The notes under the pieces are model-generated. The model saw nothing but the letters and a program-made list of their open reading frames with translations, was not told where the DNA came from and ran no database searches. A stretch of 64,000 nucleotides of DNA from Streptomyces sp. NBC_01353 (GTDB lineage: Bacteria; Actinomycetota; Actinomycetes; Streptomycetales; Streptomycetaceae). A program made the translations under genes and the position numbers. Location of the stretch: assembly GCF_036237275.1 (NCBI RefSeq), contig NZ_CP108352.1, positions 4,340,001 to 4,404,000 of the forward strand, given 5' to 3'. Each line of letters opens with the position of its first letter. Within the stretch, counting starts at the first letter, position 1. Shown here piece after piece: positions 27,398-38,120 of this stretch.

Positions 27398-28906
27398 TCA
27401 GTACGAGAAGGCCATGGGCCGGTCGGGGTCACGGTGGTCCCCGCCGATCTTGGTGGGCGGGTTGAGGTCGTCCTCGGTGAGCTCGGGCGGTCCGGCCTTG
27501 ACGTACTTGACCAGCAGCTTGACCTCGATCACCGCGAGCACGGCGTAGAGCAGGGTGAAGACGATCATCGAGGTCAGCACCTCGCCCTGGGAGGTACCGG
27601 GGGAGACCGCGTCCCGGGTGCGCAGCACGCCGTAGACGACCCAGGGCTGGCGGCCCATCTCGGTGAAGATCCAGCCCCAGGAGTTGGCGATCAACGGGAA
27701 GGCCATGGTCCAGAGGGCGACGATCCAGTACCACTTGGTCAGGCGGGGGCTGAGCGCCTTCCGCTTGAACAGGACCAGATTCGGCACCTCGTCCTCACCG
27801 GTCCGCATCCCCGGCGACAGCATGAACTTCTTGCGGGTGAGCCAGAGGCCGACCACGCCGATGGCCAGCGAGGCCATGCCGAAGCCGATCATCCAGCGGA
27901 AGCCCCAGTAGGCGACGGGGATGTTGGGCCGGTAGTCGCCGGGGCCGAACTTCTCCTGCTCGGCCTTGTTGATGTCGTTGATGCCCGGGACGTACGAACT
28001 GAAGTCGTCGTTCGCCAGGAAGGAAAGCAGTCCCGGGATCTCTATGGCCACCTTGTTGTGGCCCTGGTCGACATCGCCGTAGGCAAAGATCGAGAACGGC
28101 GCCGGCGCTTCGCCGTCCCAGAGCGCCTCGGCGGCGGCCATCTTCATCGGCTGCTGCTTGAACATGACCTTGCCGAGCAGGTCGCCGCTGATGGCCGTGC
28201 CGAGCCCGGCGATGATCAGCGTGATCAGGCCGAGCCGCAGGGAGGTCCGCATCACCGGGACGTGCTTCTTGCGCGCCAGGTGGAAGGCGGAGATGCCCAC
28301 CATGAACGCGCCGCCGACCAGGAACGCGGCCGTCATGGTGTGGAAGAACTGGGTGAGGGCGGTGTTCTGGGTGAGCACCAGCCAGAAGTCGGTGAGCTCG
28401 GCCCGGCCCCGCTCCTCGTTGATCCGGTAGCCGACGGGGTGCTGCATCCAGGAGTTGGCCGCCAGGATGAAGTACGCGGAGAGGATCGTGCCGATCGACA
28501 CCATCCACATGCAGGCCAGGTGGATCCTCTTGGGGAGCTTGTCCCAGCCGAAGATCCACAGGCCGATGAACGTGGACTCGAAGAAGAAGGCGATCAGCGC
28601 CTCGAAGGCCAGCGGGGCACCGAAGACGTCACCGACGAAGCGCGAGTAGTCGGACCAGTTCATGCCGAACTGGAACTCCTGCACGATGCCGGTGACGACA
28701 CCCATCGCGATGTTGATCAGGAAGAGCTTGCCCCAGAACTTCGTCGCCTTGAGGTACTTCTCCTTCTCCGTACGCACCCAGGCGGTCTGCAGACCGGCGG
28801 TGAGAGCGGCGAGGGAGATCGTCAGTGGAACGAAGAGAAAGTGGTAGACGGTGGTGATGCCGAACTGCCATCGCGCCAGAGTCTCTGGCGCCAGAGCTAG
28901 GTCCAC
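27398..28906 (-). CDS. cydA: Cytochrome bd ubiquinol/menaquinol oxidase subunit I
   Basis: A 502-residue heme-bearing subunit. It opens with ARWQFGITTVYHFLFVPLTI, whose His is the heme b595 ligand of helix I. Later come GWDKLPKRIHL, NSWMQHPVGY and the second heme ligand region FFHTMTAAFLVGG near residue 190. The quinol-binding Q loop runs roughly from residue 250 (KQQPMKMAAAEAL) to GFGMAS near residue 325 and is of the short type. First gene of the cyd operon, transcribed from the Rex-operator promoter region. Confidence 0.96.
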   Translation of the reverse strand: MDLALAPETLARWQFGITTVYHFLFVPLTISLAALTAGLQTAWVRTEKEKYLKATKFWGKLFLINIAMGVVTGIVQEFQFGMNWSDYSRFVGDVFGAPLAFEALIAFFFESTFIGLWIFGWDKLPKRIHLACMWMVSIGTILSAYFILAANSWMQHPVGYRINEERGRAELTDFWLVLTQNTALTQFFHTMTAAFLVGGAFMVGISAFHLARKKHVPVMRTSLRLGLITLIIAGLGTAISGDLLGKVMFKQQPMKMAAAEALWDGEAPAPFSIFAYGDVDQGHNKVAIEIPGLLSFLANDDFSSYVPGINDINKAEQEKFGPGDYRPNIPVAYWGFRWMIGFGMASLAIGVVGLWLTRKKFMLSPGMRTGEDEVPNLVLFKRKALSPRLTKWYWIVALWTMAFPLIANSWGWIFTEMGRQPWVVYGVLRTRDAVSPGTSQGEVLTSMIVFTLLYAVLAVIEVKLLVKYVKAGPPELTEDDLNPPTKIGGDHRDPDRPMAFSY

Positions 28907-28989
28907 GTCGTCTTCTCCTTACATCGCCGCGGTCACGGGGGCAGTTTGCCCCTTTAATCCCACCAATCTCGGCACGAACGGGACACGCT

Positions 28990-29005
28990 TGTGAACGCGT
29001 TCACA
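28990..29005. promoter_or_regulatory. Rex operator (ROP) in front of cydA
   Basis: TGTGAACGCGTTCACA matches exactly the Rex consensus TGTGAACnnnTTCACA. Rex is the NADH/NAD+ sensor first described in Streptomyces, where it represses cydABCD until the NADH/NAD+ ratio rises. A third half-site, TTCACAA, follows at 29006-29012. The cydA start lies 84 bases away on the minus strand. Confidence 0.93.
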
Positions 29006-29085
29006 TTCACAAGCATTATGGCTCATACGAAATCCGTACGTAAGACCGGGGGTACCCCTACCGAAGGTCACCCCTTCCCAGGACC

Positions 29086-29102
29086 TTCAACATATTGTTG
29101 AA
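29086..29102. promoter_or_regulatory. AT-rich operator-like palindrome before the cyclophilin-like gene
   Basis: TTCAACATATTGTTGAA has perfect 7-base arms around TAT and ends eight bases before the ATG at 29111. In this GC-rich background it is a strong candidate repressor site; GntR-type regulators often bind such sequences. It would overlap the core promoter or the ribosome binding region. Confidence 0.6.
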
Positions 29103-29110
29103 TCCAGGGC

Positions 29111-29491
29111 ATGACCCTTCAGATCCGCATCTCCTGGCCGGCCGGGCACACCACGGCCACCCTCGAAGAAACCCCCACGAGCAAGGCGCTCGTGGGGGCT
29201 CTCCCGATATCGTCCACCGCCCGGACCTGGGGCGAGGAGGTCTATTTCGACACTCCGGTCTCCACCACGGTCGAGTCCGACGCGCGGCAGGTGGTGGAAC
29301 CGGGCACGGTCGCCTTCTGGACCGAGGGCGACGCACTCGCACTCCCCTACGGCCCCACCCCGATATCCCGGGGCTCCGAATGCCGGCTCGCGAGCCCGTG
29401 CAACCTCCTGGGCTCGCTCGACGGCGATCCCCGCGTCCTTGCCACCGTCAGGGACGGCGACCCGATCCGCGTCGAGCGCGTCGAGGGCTGA
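29111..29491 (+). CDS. Cyclophilin-like fold protein
   Basis: A 126-residue all-beta protein of the cyclophilin_like (DUF369/TM1367) type. It starts TLQIRISWPAGHTTATLEETP, has TWGEEVYFDTP near residue 39, and has the family motif GTVAFWTEGDALALPYGPTP near residue 66. Members share the cyclophilin barrel but lack proven prolyl isomerase activity; function unknown. No signal peptide. It is divergent from cydA and preceded by an operator-like palindrome. An 11-bp perfect hairpin lies inside the coding sequence. Confidence 0.75.
   Translation: MTLQIRISWPAGHTTATLEETPTSKALVGALPISSTARTWGEEVYFDTPVSTTVESDARQVVEPGTVAFWTEGDALALPYGPTPISRGSECRLASPCNLLGSLDGDPRVLATVRDGDPIRVERVEG
29172..29198. other. Perfect 11-bp hairpin inside the cyclophilin-like gene
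   Basis: CCCCCACGAGC (29172-29182) pairs with GCTCGTGGGGG (29188-29198) around AAGGC. It sits about 60 bases after the start codon and is as strong as the terminators elsewhere in the window. Confidence 0.5.
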
Positions 29492-29524
29492 CCGGCCGCC
29501 CTCGCCCCACTCCCACCGGGCTGA

Positions 29525-30631
29525 TCAGCCCTCCTTGCGGAAGCCCTCCGTCGTCTTCAGGAACAGGTCGTTCGCCTCGCACTCACCGATCGTGACGCGC
29601 ACGCCCTCACCCGCGAACGGCCGCACCACCACGCCGTGCCGCTCGCACTCCGCCGCGAAGTCCATCGTCCGCTCACCGAGCCGCAGCCAGACGAAGTTCG
29701 CCTGGGTGTCCGGCACGGTCCAGCCCTGGGCCACGAGCCCGGCATGGACCCGCTCGCGCTCGGCCACCAACGAGCCGACCCGCCCCAGCAGTTCGTCCTC
29801 GGCCTGCAGCGAGGCCACCGCCGCGTCCTGCGCCAGCTGACTCACGCCGAACGGCACCGCCGTCTTGCGCAGCGCCGCCGCCACCGGCTCGTGGGCGATC
29901 GCGAAACCGACCCGCAGCCCGGCCAGGCCGTACGCCTTGGAGAACGTCCGCAGCACAGCGACGTTCGGCCGGTCGCGGTAGAGCTCGATGCCGTCCGGGA
30001 TGTCGGGGTCGCGGACGAACTCGCGGTACGCCTCGTCGATCACCACCAGGACGTCGGAGGGCACCCGGTCCAGGAACCGCTCCAGCTCGGCCCGGCGCAC
30101 CGCGGTGCCCGTGGGGTTGTTCGGGTTGCAGACGAAGATCAACCGGGTCCGGTCGGTGATCGCCGCGGCCATCGCGTCGAGGTCGTGCACCTCGCCGTCG
30201 GTCAGCGGCACCTGCACCGAGGTCGCCCCGCTGATCTGCGTGATGATCGGGTACGCCTCGAAGGACCGCCAGGCGTAGATGACCTCGTCACCCGGGCCCG
30301 AGGTGGCCTGGAGCAGCGACTGGGCGACACCGACCGAGCCGGTGCCGGTGGCCAGGTGCGAGACGGGGACGCCGAAACGGTCGGCGAGCTCCGCCATCAG
30401 GCCGGTGCAGGCCATGTCCGGGTACCGGTTGAAGCTCGAGGCCGCGGCCAGCGCGCTCTCCATCACGCCCGACAGCGGCGGATACGGGTTCTCGTTGGAG
30501 GACAGCTTGAAGGCGACCGGACCGCCCGCGGCGGCCGGCTTGCCCGGCTTGTACGTGGGGACGCCGTCCAGCACGGCGCGCAGCTTCGGGCCGCCCGCGC
30601 TCGTCCCGCCGGTCTCGCTCACTGAGCTCAC
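29525..30631 (-). CDS. hisC: Histidinol-phosphate/aromatic aminotransferase (HisC-like)
   Basis: A 368-residue PLP fold type I aminotransferase. Landmarks are [12 protein letters not shown] near residue 45, [16 protein letters not shown] for phosphate binding near residue 95, [11 protein letters not shown] near residue 170, DEAYREF near residue 205, the PLP lysine in [14 protein letters not shown] near residue 235, and the C-terminal Arg in GEGVRVTIG. No other his gene is adjacent, so it may be a second HisC or an aromatic aminotransferase (Pat). Starts at GTG. It converges on the cyclophilin-like gene. Confidence 0.88.
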   Translation of the reverse strand: MSSVSETGGTSAGGPKLRAVLDGVPTYKPGKPAAAGGPVAFKLSSNENPYPPLSGVMESALAAASSFNRYPDMACTGLMAELADRFGVPVSHLATGTGSVGVAQSLLQATSGPGDEVIYAWRSFEAYPIITQISGATSVQVPLTDGEVHDLDAMAAAITDRTRLIFVCNPNNPTGTAVRRAELERFLDRVPSDVLVVIDEAYREFVRDPDIPDGIELYRDRPNVAVLRTFSKAYGLAGLRVGFAIAHEPVAAALRKTAVPFGVSQLAQDAAVASLQAEDELLGRVGSLVAERERVHAGLVAQGWTVPDTQANFVWLRLGERTMDFAAECERHGVVVRPFAGEGVRVTIGECEANDLFLKTTEGFRKEG

Positions 30632-31000
30632 TGTGGTCCTCCTCGACCGTCCGTACCACCAATACTCCTCACCTTATGAGGATTCGCCTCCGCTGCGAAT
30701 GGGCTGTGGACAACGGGTCGGACAAGGTGTGGACAACAGGGGGAGCGCAGCCATGGGTGGCGCGCGCCGGTGGCGGGCGCCGTGGCGCGCATCCCCCGTA
30801 GAGGTGAGTTGAGACCTCTTCGAGACATCGACTCTGTGGCAGGTTCATGCGTTCCGACAACCGTAGATCACACCCGTGACGCCTTAACTCCCTTGGTTTC
30901 CCAGGCACTTGGCATGGTTCGATCATGCAGAATCGTGCCTGTCAACGAGTGAATATGCGACCGGCCCAACCACCCGCCCTCGCCCTACTATCGGCTCGCC
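30632..31000. other. hisC-lacI divergent intergenic region with two perfect DnaA boxes
   Basis: A 369-base region without a credible gene. TGTGGACAA occurs at 30705-30713 and 30728-30736, both exact reverse complements of the Streptomyces consensus DnaA box, 23 bases apart. TACTAT at 30986-30991 is a likely -10 for a leaderless lacI transcript starting at 31001. Confidence 0.55.
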
Positions 31001-32107
31001 ATGACAGCAGCAGGGAAGCACCAGGTGAGCCGGGCACAGACCCGGGGAAGCCGGCAGGGACGAGCGGGCATCCGGGACGTGGCCGCCGCCGCCGGGGTCT
31101 CCATCACGACTGTCTCCGACGCGCTCAACGGCAAGGGCCGGCTCCCGGACGCCACCCGCCGCCACGTCCGCGAGGTCGCAGACCGGCTGGGCTACCGCCC
31201 ATCCGCAGCGGCCCGCACGCTCCGTACCGGCAAGTCGGGCCTCATCGGCCTGACCGTGACGACCTACGGGGATGAACCTTTCACCTTCACCGAATTCGCG
31301 TACTTCGCGGAGATGGCCAGAGCCGCCACATCGGCCGCGCTCGCGCGCGGCTATGCCCTGGTCATCCTGCCCGCCACCTCCCGCCATGACGTCTGGTCGA
31401 ACGTCGCCCTCGACGGCACCGTCGTCATCGACCCCTCCGACCACGACCCGGTCGTCACCGAGCTCGTCCGCCAGGGCCTCCCCGTCGTCTCCGACGGACG
31501 CCCCGCCGGCACGCTCCCGGTGACCGCCTGGGTCGACAACGACCACGAAGCCGCCGTCCTCGACCTCCTCGACCACCTCGCCGACGCCGGCGCCCGCCGG
31601 ATCGGCCTGCTCACGGGCACCACCACCGACACCTACACCCGCCTGTCCACCACCGCGTACCTCAACTGGTGCGAGCGGGTCGGACAGGACCCCGTCTACG
31701 AGGCCTATCCGGCGCACGACCCGTGCGCGGGCGCCGTCGCGGCCGACCGGCTGCTCGCCCGCCCGGACCGACCCGACGCCGTCTACGGACTCTTCGACCC
31801 CAACGGGACCGATCTGCTGGCGGCGGCCCGCCGCTACGGACTGCGCGTCCCGGACGATCTGCTGCTGGTCTGCTGCAGCGAGTCGACCGTCTACGCCAAC
31901 ACCGAACCGCCCATCACGACCCTCTCGCTCAAGCCCCGAAGGATCGGCACGGCCGTCGTCCAGCTCCTCATCGACGCCATCGAGGGGATCGACACCGACG
32001 GACCGCTCGAGCAGGTCATACCGACCGAACTCATCGTCCGGACGTCCTCCCAGAGGCGTTCGCCGCGTACGACGGTCAGCCCGCCCCGGTCCCCTTCGAA
32101 GGACTAG
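31001..32107 (+). CDS. LacI-family transcriptional regulator
   Basis: A 368-residue regulator. After a basic 25-residue tail comes the LacI helix-turn-helix [20 protein letters not shown] (core [16 protein letters not shown]) and the hinge RPSAAARTLRTGKSG near residue 68. The periplasmic-binding-protein fold runs to the C-terminus, with VVIDPSDHDPV, GLLTGTTTDTYTR and TTLSLKPRRIG. The effector is probably a sugar or metabolite but cannot be deduced; no sugar-uptake genes flank it. No Shine-Dalgarno is present, consistent with leaderless translation. From memory, the S. coelicolor homologue is named rstP. Confidence 0.87.
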   Translation: MTAAGKHQVSRAQTRGSRQGRAGIRDVAAAAGVSITTVSDALNGKGRLPDATRRHVREVADRLGYRPSAAARTLRTGKSGLIGLTVTTYGDEPFTFTEFAYFAEMARAATSAALARGYALVILPATSRHDVWSNVALDGTVVIDPSDHDPVVTELVRQGLPVVSDGRPAGTLPVTAWVDNDHEAAVLDLLDHLADAGARRIGLLTGTTTDTYTRLSTTAYLNWCERVGQDPVYEAYPAHDPCAGAVAADRLLARPDRPDAVYGLFDPNGTDLLAAARRYGLRVPDDLLLVCCSESTVYANTEPPITTLSLKPRRIGTAVVQLLIDAIEGIDTDGPLEQVIPTELIVRTSSQRRSPRTTVSPPRSPSKD

Positions 32108-32131
32108 CGAACGATCAGTACCGGCCGGAAT

Positions 32132-32167
32132 CCGGGCCGGGCAGGGCTCAAACCCAGCCCGGCCCGG
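32132..32167 (+). terminator. Terminator after the LacI gene
   Basis: CCGGGCCGGGC (32132-32142) pairs with GCCCGGCCCGG (32157-32167), extended inside by GGG/CCC. It lies 25 bases after the lacI stop. Confidence 0.7.
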
Positions 32168-32358
32168 TCCCGACCCTGGCCTGGACCTTCTCAATTCGGG
32201 CGAAACAACCGGTGAACCCGGAGTGGACCCGGATTCACCACCCCTGGTGCGTCACACAGGCGGACCCTCATTCCTATGATGGGCGCACGACACCGCGGAC
32301 CTCCCCGACCAGGCCGGTCCGCGATGTACAGGGCATCGCGACGGTGGTGGAGGGGTCG

Positions 32359-33714
32359 ATGACTCAGGGGGCCGGGCAGGAACCCGTGGTGCGCACGGCG
32401 ACATTGCGTGACTTCCGCGTACCGCCGTACGCCCGCGTGCCCGTGCAGGGCCACGCCACCGAGCCTCCCACCGGGACCCCGACCGGCTCGACAGGCGCCT
32501 ATCCCGACCCCGGTGCCTTCCCTGAACCCGCCCCGACCGGCGCCGTTCCGGAGCCCGGCGCGTTCCCCGAACCGCGCCCCCTCCCCGAGCCCGGCGCCTA
32601 CCTCGAACCCGACGCCCCGGTCGAGCACGGCGTTCGCTTCGAACCGCGCCCCGTCCGCGAACCCGTCGCTCCCGTCGGGTCGCTCGACCCCACGCTCCAC
32701 CTCCCCCTCGCCGGCGGCATGTCCTCCATCGTCGCCGTCGCGACCGGCCACCCCGGGAACGCCTTCCCCGACGAGGCCCTGCCCGACGGCTACACCCCCA
32801 CCGAACGCGACCTCCCTGTCATCAATCGGGGTGACACCGTGCAGGTCCTGGTCGACCCGGAGGCGGCCCCCGCGCCCGCCCCGGCCGCCGAGGGCCCCGG
32901 CCCGCTGTTCGTCGTCGGTGACGTCCACGGCTATCTCGACGAGCTCATCGCCGCCCTCCGTGCCCAGGGCCTCATCGACGAGAACGGCGCCTGGTCCGCC
33001 GGCAACGCCCGCCTCTGGTTCCTCGGCGACTTCACCGACCGCGGTCCCGACGGCATCGGCGTCATCGATCTCGTCATGCGGCTGTCCGCGGAGGCCGCGG
33101 CCGCCGGTGGCTACTGCAAGGCCCTGATGGGCAACCACGAGCTGCTCCTGATCGGCGCCAAGCGCTTCGCCGACACCCCCGTCAACTCCGGTGCGGGCAC
33201 CGCCACCTTCCAGGCGGCCTGGCTGCTCAACGGCGGCCAGAAGCACGACATGGACCGCCTCCAGGACGTCCACCTCCAGTGGATGTCCCGGCTCGACGCC
33301 GTGGTGGAGGAGGACGGGCACCTCCTGATGCACTCCGACACCACCGCCTACCTCGAGTACGGCAGCACCATCGAGGACGTCAACGAGACGGTCCACGAGA
33401 TCATCAACCGGAACGACGCCGACGAGGTCTGGGACCTGTTCCGGAAGTTCACCAAGCGCTTCGCGTTCCGCGACGACGCAGGCCCGCAGGCCGTCCAGGA
33501 GCTGCTCGGCACCTACGGCGGCCGCCGCGTCGTCCACGGCCACAGCCCCATCCCGTACCTCCTCGGGCAGGTCGGAACGGAAGACGGCGAGGACGGATCG
33601 GGTCCGGTCGTCGACGGTCCGCATGTGTACGCGGACGGTCTGGCGATCGCCATGGACGGCGGTGTGACCATGGCCGGAAAGCTGCTGGTCGTCCAACTCC
33701 CCCTGCATGGCTGA
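32359..33714 (+). CDS. PPP-type metallophosphatase with proline-rich N-terminal extension
   Basis: A 451-residue protein. The C-terminal 270 residues are a calcineurin-like phosphoesterase with all metal motifs in order: GDVHGY near residue 193, GDFTDRGPDG near residue 225, GNHELLL near residue 258, a central HSD, and GHSPIPY near residue 395. This is the PPP serine/threonine phosphatase set, so it may act on phosphoproteins or nucleotides. The first 170 residues are low complexity with repeated PEPGAF/PDPGAF units and no signal peptide. The start at ATG 32359 follows a good GGTGGAGGGG ribosome binding site. Confidence 0.82.
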   Translation: MTQGAGQEPVVRTATLRDFRVPPYARVPVQGHATEPPTGTPTGSTGAYPDPGAFPEPAPTGAVPEPGAFPEPRPLPEPGAYLEPDAPVEHGVRFEPRPVREPVAPVGSLDPTLHLPLAGGMSSIVAVATGHPGNAFPDEALPDGYTPTERDLPVINRGDTVQVLVDPEAAPAPAPAAEGPGPLFVVGDVHGYLDELIAALRAQGLIDENGAWSAGNARLWFLGDFTDRGPDGIGVIDLVMRLSAEAAAAGGYCKALMGNHELLLIGAKRFADTPVNSGAGTATFQAAWLLNGGQKHDMDRLQDVHLQWMSRLDAVVEEDGHLLMHSDTTAYLEYGSTIEDVNETVHEIINRNDADEVWDLFRKFTKRFAFRDDAGPQAVQELLGTYGGRRVVHGHSPIPYLLGQVGTEDGEDGSGPVVDGPHVYADGLAIAMDGGVTMAGKLLVVQLPLHG

Positions 33715-33873
33715 CGCATAACCCTGCGCATCCGGGGAAGTCGATTTCGGGAAACCCCCTGTCACCCTGTGCCGTAACCGCAATACCATCGGATCATCCG
33801 TAGCAGGCTCTCCTCCGTTTCCGCCCAACTGCCCGTTTCCCACGGTCAACCAGGCCTTACGGAGCATCGGGGG

Positions 33874-34707
33874 ATGCACATGAACGTGGCTCCGCACCTG
33901 CTGACCGAGGACCGCGCCGAGTACGAGCGCATCCTCGGCGACGCACTGCGTAACGCGCACGACCGTCCGGATCTCGCCGAGATCGGGAAACGGCTCACGC
34001 CCGAACAACTGCGCTCGATGGCCATGAGCGCGACGGCGCTGATCACCGCGGCCGCCGCGGTGGAGTACGACCACTTCGTCAAGGTCCGCACGCAAGGCCG
34101 TGCGACGAGCGGTACGAGTGTGATGGACGCCGTTCTCGTGGCGGACGGGGACGGCGCGAGCGCGGGTCCCGGCGCGGGCATCGTCGCGGTCCTCACGGTC
34201 CTGGCACCGGTGCTCTCGGGCACGGCCGCGGTGATATTCCTGCTGGTCGGGGCCGTTCTGAAGGTGCTGGCTCCCACGCTCGTGTTCGCCGACACGCTGC
34301 TGACGGCGGCCTGGTTCTTCGGCGCCGTCGCCGCCGCCGGGCTGTTCTGCGCGGCCGTCGGCCTCCTTGTGACGGCGCTGCGCAACCGCTCCACGGAGGT
34401 GGCCGCGGGCGCCGGGGCCGGCGGCGAGCCGGACGACGAACTGTCCCGGGCCCGCGACGCCTGGCGCCGCGCCCTGCTGGAACGGGGCATCCTGCCGTTC
34501 CTGCGGGAGGCGCTGGCAGACCCCGCCGGGCACCCCTCGCCCCTGCCACCGCAGCCCTCGGAGCGTACGGACCGCATACCGAAGATCGGCTACAGCGGAC
34601 CGGACTTCTCGAGCCCGAGCGAAGGAGCCTCCGGCAGCCGCCCCAGGTTCAGCAGCCCTGACTTCACCAGCCCGGACTTCGGCCCCCCGGAGCACCGGCC
34701 GGAGTGA
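33874..34707 (+). CDS. Streptomyces membrane protein with SPDF-repeat C-terminus
   Basis: A 277-residue protein with a soluble helical N-terminal domain (about residues 1-100) ending in a YDHF segment, two closely spaced transmembrane segments near residues 105-135 and 145-170, and a cytoplasmic charged helix (DDELSRARDAWRRALLERGILPFL). The last 45 residues are disordered, with repeats GPDFSSPS, FSSPDF and TSPDFGPP. Not linked to a known function; genus-specific as far as I recall. A terminator hairpin follows. Confidence 0.65.
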   Translation: MHMNVAPHLLTEDRAEYERILGDALRNAHDRPDLAEIGKRLTPEQLRSMAMSATALITAAAAVEYDHFVKVRTQGRATSGTSVMDAVLVADGDGASAGPGAGIVAVLTVLAPVLSGTAAVIFLLVGAVLKVLAPTLVFADTLLTAAWFFGAVAAAGLFCAAVGLLVTALRNRSTEVAAGAGAGGEPDDELSRARDAWRRALLERGILPFLREALADPAGHPSPLPPQPSERTDRIPKIGYSGPDFSSPSEGASGSRPRFSSPDFTSPDFGPPEHRPE

Positions 34708-34716
34708 TCCGGGGAA

Positions 34717-34737
34717 CGGCGCGGCGGGCACGCGCCG
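34717..34737. terminator. Hairpin between the membrane protein gene and thiC
   Basis: CGGCGCG (34717-34723) and CGCGCCG (34731-34737) with a 7-base loop lie between two convergent genes. Confidence 0.6.
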
Positions 34738-34793
34738 CACGACCCCCGTGGCCGCGCGGTCCGTACCCGCCCTGTTCGTACCGATGCGTGCGG

Positions 34794-36697
<1,904 letters not shown>

Positions 36698-36777
36698 TGT
36701 GCAAAGGTGCCACCACGCTAGCGTCAACCCGGCCGTGCTGAACAGTGGGCCCCCATCGTTCTTGCGATGATCTGTCG

Positions 36778-38118
36778 GTGACTTCCTCGCAGCAGACCCC
36801 GGAACCCGACGGCCACGACGGACATGCGGACGCCAGCCACGGGCACGGCCACAGCCACAGTCACGGGCCGGCGGCGCCGGTCTCCCGGCATCTGCGCAGA
36901 GTCATCGCCGCGGTCCTGATCCCGTTCGCCACGGCCGTCGTGGTCGGTCTTGTCGTTCTGTGGCCGGGCGGCGTACCCGAGCACGAGCGCACCGGCGTCG
37001 GCTTCGACCGGCAGACCTACGCGGGCAAGGTCGTTTCGGTCGAGAAGGTCGACTGCGAGGATGTGAACGCCGCCCAGGTCCCGCCGACCGGGGACGCCTC
37101 CACTCCCCAGGGCCGTGAGGCGGTCAACGCCCAGCAGGGGCAGTGCGAGAAGGCGACGATCGAGGTCACCGACGGCCCCGACAAGGGCCGTACCTTCATC
37201 GAGATCGTGCAGCCGGACGCGCCGCGTCAACTGGACGAGGGGCAGGGCGTGGTGGTGGCCTACGCGCCCGACGCCCCACGTGATCTGCAGTACTCGGTGA
37301 CGGATGTGAACCGCAAGGTTCCGCTCACGGTCCTCGCGCTGATCTTCGCGCTCGTGGTGGTGCTCGTCGGCCGGATGCGCGGAGTGATGGCTTTGATCTC
37401 GCTCTCCATCAGCTTCCTGATCCTGACCTTCTTCATCCTGCCGGCGATTCTGCAGGGGTCGAATCCGCTGGTGGTGGCGGTGGTCGGGTCGAGCGCGATC
37501 ATGCTGATCGCGCTCTACATGTGCCACGGCCTGTCGGCGCGCACCTCGGTCGCGGTGCTCGGCACCCTGATCTCGCTGCTGCTGATCGGGCTGCTTGGCT
37601 CGTACTTCATCAGCTGGGCGTCGCTCAGCGGCAACACGGACGACAACACCGGTCTGATCCACGGCCTGTACCCGGACATCGACATGTCCGGTCTGCTGCT
37701 CGCGGGCATCATCATCGGTTCGCTCGGCGTCCTCGACGATGTGACGGTGACGCAGACCTCGGCGGTGTGGGAGCTGCACCAGGCCGATCCCCGTATGGGA
37801 CCGCGGGCGTTGTACCGGGCCGGGATCCGGATCGGCCGCGACCACATCGCGTCCGTGGTGAACACGCTGGTCCTTGCCTACGCCGGTGCGTCCCTGCCCC
37901 TGCTGCTGCTCTTCACCGTCGCGCAGAGCAGTGTGGGGACGGTGGCGAACAGCGAGTTGGTGGCGGAGGAGATCGTCCGGACGCTCGTGGGATCGATCGG
38001 TCTGGTCGCCGCGGTGCCGGTCACGACCGTGCTCGCCGCGCTGGTGGTCTCCGCCGACCGGCCGGGTGATCCGGAGAAGCGTTCATCCAGGGGTGGACGC
38101 CGGCGTCGGGCGAAGTGA
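36778..38118 (+). CDS. YibE/F-like membrane protein with His-rich N-terminus
   Basis: A 446-residue polytopic membrane protein. After a His-rich cytoplasmic tail (GHDGHADASHGHGHSHSHG near residues 13-31) and one transmembrane segment near residue 45, a 110-residue extracytoplasmic domain (SVEKVDCEDV to DAPRQLDEGQGVVVAY) precedes about seven transmembrane helices with the YibE/F motif GSLGVLDDVTVTQTSAVWEL near residue 320. Function is unknown; the His tail suggests metal interaction. GTG 36778 is supported by GATGAT eight bases upstream as a leaderless -10. Lies divergent to thiC. Confidence 0.85.
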   Translation: MTSSQQTPEPDGHDGHADASHGHGHSHSHGPAAPVSRHLRRVIAAVLIPFATAVVVGLVVLWPGGVPEHERTGVGFDRQTYAGKVVSVEKVDCEDVNAAQVPPTGDASTPQGREAVNAQQGQCEKATIEVTDGPDKGRTFIEIVQPDAPRQLDEGQGVVVAYAPDAPRDLQYSVTDVNRKVPLTVLALIFALVVVLVGRMRGVMALISLSISFLILTFFILPAILQGSNPLVVAVVGSSAIMLIALYMCHGLSARTSVAVLGTLISLLLIGLLGSYFISWASLSGNTDDNTGLIHGLYPDIDMSGLLLAGIIIGSLGVLDDVTVTQTSAVWELHQADPRMGPRALYRAGIRIGRDHIASVVNTLVLAYAGASLPLLLLFTVAQSSVGTVANSELVAEEIVRTLVGSIGLVAAVPVTTVLAALVVSADRPGDPEKRSSRGGRRRRAK

Positions 38119-38120
38119 CT

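Noticed and set aside
31669-32358. Upstream extension of the phosphatase frame over lacI and its terminator
   Set aside because: It is in a different frame from lacI, runs through a strong terminator, and lacks similarity; the start at 32359 has a good ribosome binding site.
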